DNA from: Anaerolineales bacterium
GTDB lineage: Bacteria; Chloroflexota; Anaerolineae; Anaerolineales; Villigracilaceae
Length of the DNA stretch: 64,000 nucleotides
Assembly: GCA_020634895.1 (NCBI GenBank)
Contig: JACKAV010000011.1
Span: 65,832 to 129,831, forward strand
Reading direction: 5' to 3'
Shown here: positions 59,108 through 64,000 of the stretch, piece by piece
Position numbering within the stretch: position 1 is the first letter of the stretch
How the letters are laid out: every line of letters starts with the position of its first letter
Notes under the pieces: model-generated
What the model saw: the letters and a program-made list of their open reading frames with translations, nothing else
Told to the model about the DNA's origin: nothing
Databases searched by the model: none
Made by a program: the position numbers and the translations under genes

Positions 59108-60928
59108 TCATGGACCAGAAACCTTAGATCCTCTCCACCAGTTGAATAGATCGATCCCGAATAACAAGCAGACAAGAACGAGCAAGGCAGCCGAAATCAA
59201 AGGCAGGCTGGAATTTTCGCTTGCACTGGCAGAGCCGGGTTTTGAAATAGTAAAGTCGTAGGTAACGATGGCATCGAAGTTATCCTTTCGCCGCGCCGCC
59301 ACCTCAACCAGCCAACGTCCCGGGAAGCCGATATTTGCTCCCTGCCCGGTATAGATGCCGTTGCCCTGCGCAGTCAATTCGAACTCAGAAGGGGGGACAT
59401 TGCCTTGTACTGGGACAAAGGTCAGAACGACGGTTTCCACCGCATCCGACGAACGTTTGGGAGTCAACTTCACAGTGAAGGTGTTCTGCCCGACCAGCCC
59501 GGGGGATATGGTCAAGGCGATTCGGATATCATCCACTTTTCGGGAGCCTTCCAGAACGGTTTGTGGCAGCGGCGTCCTGCCCGGCGGCAGGTAGGTCATC
59601 AGGCTGACACTTGCCAGAAGAATTCCGGCAATAATGGTCTCGATCAACACCGAACGACGAAACTGCCTGACATGGGCTGTGGCTGGAACACCCAGAAGGT
59701 CATCACGCTCAAGCCGGGGGGAGATAACCAGAAAGTTAATTCCCGCGATCACCAAAAGAATTGCAACAACTCCCTGCTTTATCAGGAATGTGTCGCCATA
59801 CAAGTTACCAAACAGCGCCGAGGCAGTTCCAACTCTCAGGGTTGCAGAATAGACTCCGGTGATTCCGATAACAACCACACTAGGCAGCGCTACGGCTGAG
59901 AATCTGGCAGCAACCTTGGAAGCGATTCCTGTTTGGGTTAGCTCCCTCATTTTTCGCAGAAGCATCAGACCGGTAATAAGGTGGACAAGTCCGCCAAACC
60001 AGATGCTCATTCCGAGCAAATGCAGCCAGTCGTCAAGAATCGGCAGCAAGGGATGCAATTCGGTCGCGGCGTGGCTAGTCAGGCTAATGGATAGAAGCAG
60101 CATCAACCCAAGAATGAAGCGGGCAATTCCCTTCCATTTTGCGTCACGGGACTGCAACAACCAAATGCCGACAAGGGCAAGAGCCATCCGTATCAGCCAG
60201 ATCACTCCAAGGCGGGTGCTGGTGACGATCTGAATCGTCTCTTTTGCCCAGGGTGCAGCTAACTCCTGCCCCGCCGCCTGACCAGCTTGCGCGAGCACGC
60301 CCAAACTACACGCCAGCAAAATCCCATAGGAACCCAGCCGATATAGTTCCTTCCAATTTTTAGACAACCGTTCGGTCCGCTCTGCCGCCGAATCTACCGA
60401 ACGGAGCGCCGGACCCCAAATGAATTGCACGGACGGAAATTGTCCAGCCAGCAAAGCCGCCGAAGCAAGCAACAACCACTTGGCAACCAAGGCGCTGAAT
60501 GGAAGATCGGCATTGGAGGATTGTTCTTCTGCAGGCAGGGCGGAAGCATCCACACTGCCCACCGCAAATGGGAAACTCCCTGCTGTCCCATGCCCGTCGA
60601 TCTTCGAAAGCGCCAGCCATGAGACGGAATAAATTCCATCGTCAAGCGGAGGCAGGGAAACAGTCATCCGTTCCGGGTTGTCAGCGTCGACAGCCGCATC
60701 GCCCAAGTCGACCTGCATGCCATCCGAATCAAAGACCTTGACCGTACTCAAACCCGGCTCGAGCGGTTCGCTGAGCAGCAATTCCACCAGAACAGGCGAC
60801 TTATCCAGAATGGCATTCGCCTCAGGCGTGGACTGCAGCAATTCTGCATGCGCCGAAGCGGATGTGACCCATAAAGCGGAACCTAAGACCGCTGCGATCA
60901 CGATCCAAGCGCGGTTTCGTTTTTTCAT
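59108..60928 (-). CDS. CopC-CopD fusion copper transport protein
   Basis: The signal peptide ends SASA, leaving HAELLQSTPE (His27) at the new N-terminus; DGHGT (His113) follows, together forming a CopC Cu(II) site (about 27-125). From about 150 there are eight or nine membrane segments typical of CopD, ending with an extracytoplasmic beta domain and a final helix. The family handles periplasmic copper and imports it. The 606-aa length is a full fusion. Its neighbours CtaG and Sco suggest copper delivery to the oxidase. Confidence 0.9.
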   Translation of the reverse strand: MKKRNRAWIVIAAVLGSALWVTSASAHAELLQSTPEANAILDKSPVLVELLLSEPLEPGLSTVKVFDSDGMQVDLGDAAVDADNPERMTVSLPPLDDGIYSVSWLALSKIDGHGTAGSFPFAVGSVDASALPAEEQSSNADLPFSALVAKWLLLASAALLAGQFPSVQFIWGPALRSVDSAAERTERLSKNWKELYRLGSYGILLACSLGVLAQAGQAAGQELAAPWAKETIQIVTSTRLGVIWLIRMALALVGIWLLQSRDAKWKGIARFILGLMLLLSISLTSHAATELHPLLPILDDWLHLLGMSIWFGGLVHLITGLMLLRKMRELTQTGIASKVAARFSAVALPSVVVIGITGVYSATLRVGTASALFGNLYGDTFLIKQGVVAILLVIAGINFLVISPRLERDDLLGVPATAHVRQFRRSVLIETIIAGILLASVSLMTYLPPGRTPLPQTVLEGSRKVDDIRIALTISPGLVGQNTFTVKLTPKRSSDAVETVVLTFVPVQGNVPPSEFELTAQGNGIYTGQGANIGFPGRWLVEVAARRKDNFDAIVTYDFTISKPGSASASENSSLPLISAALLVLVCLLFGIDLFNWWRGSKVSGP

Positions 60929-60949
60929 TCTTATCAGTGAATCCCCTGC

Positions 60950-61492
60950 CTATTTTTTGCGAAGAGCGGCTGCGCCAAGCCCAATGCCTATCAACCCGAG
61001 CAGAACGCCCAACACGCCCAGCCATCCGGCGAGCCCCAACCCTGAGGTTTGATCTGCGGTTGGTTGAAGGGGAAATTGAACCGTGTCGGGAATCGCCACT
61101 TCCTCCGGCTGCACCTCGGCAGAGACATCGGTATCGCCGAGCTTGCCGCCCAGCACAACTGTGTATTGACCGGGAATGGAAGGAAGGATGGGCGCAACGA
61201 ACTGACCGGGTGTATCTTCCCCGAGCGGCTGCAGGGTAAGCAGTTTGGTCTGGTCGCCGTATTTGACGCTGACCGTAAGATCCGCAACATCCTCCACGGG
61301 CTCTTCCTCCCCTTTGGAAACGTTGACCACGATGGCGTTCATTTGTCCTGCGATCGGCGGTTCCGTGACCCAGCCGATCTCGATCACATAATCGCCCGCG
61401 TTGACCGCTTCATGTGCAAATGCGAGTTGAAAGTTCAAAAACAGGAAGAGCAATGCAATAAAACAAGCCGAGACTAAAAACTTTCTATTCAT
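60950..61492 (-). CDS. Secreted, C-terminally anchored protein of the copper group
   Basis: The 180-aa protein has a signal peptide (about 1-26, ending AFAHE), a beta-rich extracytoplasmic domain (about 27-140; GDYVIEIGWVTEPPIAGQ) and a C-terminal membrane helix (about 153-177) with a basic tail. No clear metal motif apart from an N-terminal histidine after cleavage. It lies between copC-copD and ctaG genes on the same strand, so a role in copper handling is inferred. A GAGGTGA ribosome site precedes the ATG. Confidence 0.7.
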   Translation of the reverse strand: MNRKFLVSACFIALLFLFLNFQLAFAHEAVNAGDYVIEIGWVTEPPIAGQMNAIVVNVSKGEEEPVEDVADLTVSVKYGDQTKLLTLQPLGEDTPGQFVAPILPSIPGQYTVVLGGKLGDTDVSAEVQPEEVAIPDTVQFPLQPTADQTSGLGLAGWLGVLGVLLGLIGIGLGAAALRKK

Positions 61493-61520
61493 AAATCACC
61501 TCATTAAAATGAATTGAAAC

Positions 61521-62273
61521 TCAGGGCGAAGATTCTTCCGCCGCATAACCCGTATTGAACCAGCGAAAGAAAACGATCATTAAAACAACGAGAACGAACA
61601 AGCCGCCGACCGTCCACATGACCAAGCCGCCTGTGCGCTGGTCGGGTATCGAGGACGGCGCGCAGATCTCCAGTGAAAATGAACGCGCGGTGTAGATCAA
61701 TCGGTTCGCAAAGGTGAAGATGATCGCAACGACGGTCATGGGAAGCCGAATAATGAAAAGATAAAGAAGCTGCAGTGCGTAACCCGCCCGCCATTCAGGC
61801 AAAGGTCCTGCTATGGGCCACCAGAATAATAGTCCGCAAAGCAGGAACAATATTTGTTTATAGACCCAAAGCGGAAGGCTGCGCGAGGCGGCTTCAAAAA
61901 CAGGAGGAGTGAACCAGACCAGGAGGATGAACGTGCTGGCGGCTCCAACTACGAAGGGATTTTTGAGGCTGCGCTTCAAGCCGTCCCAACGCTGGAGCGG
62001 AAGCAGGGTTATCTCCGGTATGCCCAAAAACAGGAGGAGAGGCGCAAGGTCAACCGCAAAGAGAACCTGCGTCATACTCACCGTGAAGCGATAGTCGGGA
62101 CCGAACAGATCGGGGGACGGGATAAAAGTAACCAACGCGGCTATCAATCCCAAAACGAAAACCGCCAGATACCGCCGCTGACGGGCAACAGGCAAGTGAC
62201 TGGCGGTATTCCCCATCACAATGAAATAGATTCCCAACAATATCAAAAAGACGATAAACAAATTCAAGATCAT
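61521..62273 (-). CDS. ctaG: CtaG-type cytochrome c oxidase assembly protein
   Basis: The 250-aa protein has six or seven hydrophobic segments with the CtaG_Cox features: LFAVDLAPLLLFLGIP, FVVGAASTFILLVWFTPP and LFLLCGLLFWWPIAGPLPE. In Bacillus this protein supports assembly of caa3 oxidase. It is next to Sco and copper genes, which suits maturation of the caa3-type oxidase encoded near 43-45 kb. Confidence 0.87.
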   Translation of the reverse strand: MILNLFIVFLILLGIYFIVMGNTASHLPVARQRRYLAVFVLGLIAALVTFIPSPDLFGPDYRFTVSMTQVLFAVDLAPLLLFLGIPEITLLPLQRWDGLKRSLKNPFVVGAASTFILLVWFTPPVFEAASRSLPLWVYKQILFLLCGLLFWWPIAGPLPEWRAGYALQLLYLFIIRLPMTVVAIIFTFANRLIYTARSFSLEICAPSSIPDQRTGGLVMWTVGGLFVLVVLMIVFFRWFNTGYAAEESSP

Positions 62274-62318
62274 GGTTGTGGAAGTTATTATCCCTGTTGA
62301 GTTGACCCGCGCACCGTA

Positions 62319-62978
62319 TCAACCTCCGCTTTGTTCGCGGACAAGTTTCTGGATCAATTTGAATGTTTCGTTCACATCCGAACGGCTGCCGGGCGGCATG
62401 GCGCGGACATTCCCCTGCCGGTCCACGAGGAACATAAGGTCTGTATGGTTCACAACATAAGCAACACTTAACGGGTCGGAAAGCGACGAAACCGGCACAG
62501 GCGTATTGTCGACGTAATAGACGCGTTCCACGTACAGGTCAAGTCCCTTTATAAGAATATCGATCTTGTCGGATGCTCCCGAGAGGAATGTCCAGTTGTC
62601 GGGGCTGCCGTGATAAAGATGCTGGTATTTTTGAAGCACATCCGGCGTATCGCGTTCGGGGTCCACTGTGAATGTGATGAGCTGGACCTGGTCGTTCAGA
62701 CCGGCGCCGCGGACGAGGTCTTGAACCTGCTTCATTTTGGCGGTTGTGACCGGGCAGACATCGGGGCAATGGGTGTAGATCAGGCTGAGCAGAACCACCC
62801 TGCCGCGCGTTTGGGCAAGATCAAACGCTTCCCCGTTTTGATCTGTCAGCGTAACCTCAGGCAGGGGCATGTAGACAGGCAAAGGCTGAAGCTGAGGCGC
62901 GGCGAATTGATACAGTCCAACAATTCCCGCCAGAGCCAATAGAGAAATCCCAATCCTGATCCAGAGTAGGCGTGTCAT
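62319..62978 (-). CDS. sco1: Sco1/SenC copper chaperone
   Basis: Sco proteins deliver copper to the CuA site of oxidase subunit II. The 219-aa protein has an N-terminal membrane anchor (about 8-27), the Cu-binding C71-P-D-V-C75 and a conserved histidine (VNHTDL, about 171) in a thioredoxin fold. It is likely exported and membrane-bound. TATAAA with an upstream TGG ends 5 nt before the ATG, close to the leaderless pattern. Confidence 0.95.
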   Translation of the reverse strand: MTRLLWIRIGISLLALAGIVGLYQFAAPQLQPLPVYMPLPEVTLTDQNGEAFDLAQTRGRVVLLSLIYTHCPDVCPVTTAKMKQVQDLVRGAGLNDQVQLITFTVDPERDTPDVLQKYQHLYHGSPDNWTFLSGASDKIDILIKGLDLYVERVYYVDNTPVPVSSLSDPLSVAYVVNHTDLMFLVDRQGNVRAMPPGSRSDVNETFKLIQKLVREQSGG

Positions 62979-63303
62979 TCTAGTTTATACCAATGAGTGT
63001 GAGCATAATCGTATATTGTCAGTATAGCGCCCCAGCCCTGCATGGACATTACGTTTGGTTTATGGTGACCTTAGTATTGTTTCGAGCCGAATGACCGGCA
63101 GGGAGAAATACACGCGGGGAGTGCCTAAGATCCAAGACAGTTCCCCGCAGGGCGAAGTAACCCCCAAAAGGCGAGCGAGATTGCTTCGTCGGGCTATCGC
63201 CCTCCTTGCAATGACGGAAACTTTGATTTTGATGTCAGGCACTCTCTAAACGCGCTTCTTATTTTATTTCGCCGGTTGAAAGGGTACAATAGCGAGCGAC
63301 CCG
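62979..63303. other. Intergenic region, 325 bp
   Basis: Holds promoters of the diverging sco1 and STAS-like genes and the dispersed repeat at 63171-63217. I see no credible gene; the open frames here run through the repeat. Confidence 0.6.
63171..63217. repeat. GATTGCTTCG...GCAATGAC dispersed repeat
   Basis: GCGAGCGAGATTGCTTCGTC, a GGGCTATCGCCC hairpin and CTCCTTGCAATGACGG match the form of a widespread intergenic repeat seen in many bacterial genomes (GATTGC and GCAATG ends). It is not coding. Confidence 0.6.
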
Positions 63304-63669
63304 ATGAGCATTCAATACTCAATGACAGCAAAAGAAAACCTGCTTCTGGTGGAGGCTTCAGGATTCGACGAGAGCCTTGAGGAAGTCGAACAGTACGGCA
63401 TGGCGATCATCCGCGCCTGCCAGGAAAACAAATGTACGCGCGTGCTGTGCGACGAGCTCGCTTTGGAATACCGCCTGAGCACGTTCGATACCTTTGAATC
63501 CGCGAGTTTCATTGCCAGGTACGCCCCGCATGTCGGCAGGATCGCGATCGTCTGCAATGAGACGTTCATCAAGGATGCGCAATTTTGGGAGACGGTCGCC
63601 GTCAACCGCGGACTGACCGTCCGCGCATTCAAGGAACTTGAGCAGGCGCGCCAGTGGTTGGATTCGTAA
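63304..63669 (+). CDS. Hypothetical STAS/SpoIIAA-like protein
   Basis: The 121-aa protein alternates strands and helices (ENLLLVEASGF, CTRVLCDE, GRIAIVCNE, LTVRAFKELEQARQWL), resembling the STAS or SpoIIAA-like fold found in small bacterial proteins. No phosphorylatable serine motif is obvious. Function unknown. TACAAT at 63286-63291 lies 12 nt before the ATG, leaving a leader of only a few nucleotides and no ribosome site. Confidence 0.65.
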   Translation: MSIQYSMTAKENLLLVEASGFDESLEEVEQYGMAIIRACQENKCTRVLCDELALEYRLSTFDTFESASFIARYAPHVGRIAIVCNETFIKDAQFWETVAVNRGLTVRAFKELEQARQWLDS

Positions 63670-63684
63670 GTGGGCGGCACCCCC

Positions 63685-64000
63685 CTACTCCAGCCACTCA
63701 ATGCCGTATTTTTGGGAAATCCTTGCATGGGCAGTGTGATCTAAAACTCCCGCCTCCTGCGCCTCATACAAATCATCGAAGAAATTCTCCATCCCGCCGG
63801 GGACGGCAATACCGATATAGCGCGAGCGTGTTTTCAAGGGGTTGTAAAGCGCGTGGGGGATGTGCTTCGGCAGGTGCGCCACACCGCCTGCCACCGCCTG
63901 TAATTTCTGATTCCCAAGCCGAATCTCGATGGCGCCCTCCAGCACATGGACAACTTCATCTTCATGCTGGTGCACATGGAGACTGTTGCCGCTTTCAGGG
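63685..64000 (-). CDS. Cupin domain protein (5' truncated)
   Basis: The frame is open to the window edge, so the start is outside. It encodes a conserved cupin: GNSLHVHQHEDEVVHVLEG (the two-histidine-plus-glutamate metal site), then GGVAHLPKHIPHALYNP (third histidine). Metal-binding enzyme or sugar-binding protein of the Cupin_2 type; the substrate is unknown. The tail is helical (YEAQEAGVLD). Confidence 0.85.
   Translation of the reverse strand, partial: PESGNSLHVHQHEDEVVHVLEGAIEIRLGNQKLQAVAGGVAHLPKHIPHALYNPLKTRSRYIGIAVPGGMENFFDDLYEAQEAGVLDHTAHARISQKYGIEWLE

Noticed and set aside
63055..63249. Short frames through the GATTGCTTCG repeat
   Set aside because: Frames follow the repeat sequence; no ribosome site or conserved product.

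Overview
The window looks like a chromosome segment of a Chloroflexota bacterium, most likely class Anaerolineae. This is inference from gene content and style: many lipoproteins with Pro/Thr-rich linkers, an aerobic caa3-type oxidase with a cytochrome c-tailed subunit II, a two-protein radical-SAM lipoyl synthase cluster, roughly 50% GC, and many promoters placed so close to the start codon that the mRNA would be leaderless. No rRNA, tRNA, CRISPR array, insertion sequence or prophage was recognised. Both edges cut through genes.

1-8.9 kb: end of an unknown protein, a Nudix hydrolase, a class II aldolase, and a xanthine dehydrogenase-family molybdoenzyme operon (FAD-2Fe2S fusion subunit, small membrane protein, molybdopterin subunit, XdhC maturase). 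The operon is bracketed by a helical 173-aa protein gene and an SPFH-HTH fusion gene, which share a conserved upstream element. 8.9-16.2 kb: NAD(P)H-hydrate repair enzyme, rRNA methylase, a YabE-like 3D protein, an LCP protein, KsgA, a lipoprotein and a possible nuclease. 16.2-23.3 kb: S-adenosylhomocysteinase with a PfkB (adenosine-like) kinase, two lipoproteins (one PotD-like) and a TPR lytic transglycosylase. 23.4-32.8 kb: a pgeF-yggS-yggT-yggU cell-envelope group, a glutaredoxin-DUF2085 fusion, CcdA, an L,D-transpeptidase, an esterase, a patatin, a CAP-LysM protein and a class V aminotransferase.

32.8-37.6 kb: a lipoate assembly cluster: GcvH-like lipoyl carrier, sLpl(AB)-type ligase, two radical-SAM proteins resembling LipS1/LipS2, and a second LplA-like protein. 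37.9-45.7 kb: a cupredoxin lipoprotein, a USP-like protein, a two-component system, and the cytochrome c oxidase operon with two subunit III genes. 45.9-51.3 kb: a four-gene trehalose/glucoside cluster (GH63/GH37-like, GT20, GT4, OtsB-like phosphatase) behind a strong promoter. 51.4-53.0 kb: a glutaredoxin-thioredoxin reductase fusion and a free glutaredoxin paralogue, each preceded by a matching element that could pair with its ribosome binding site. 53-59 kb: MFS transporter, SmpB, an unknown protein, a methyltransferase, a membrane protein and a PLP decarboxylase/lyase. 59-63 kb: a copper and oxidase-assembly group (CopC-CopD, a small membrane-anchored protein, CtaG, Sco) that probably serves the oxidase 14 kb upstream. 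63-64 kb: a dispersed repeat, a STAS-like protein and a truncated cupin.

The most unusual items are the shared element and SPFH-HTH fusion around the molybdoenzyme operon, the possible ribosome-site-sequestering leaders of the glutaredoxin genes, the lipoate assembly cluster, and the repeated leaderless promoter layout.
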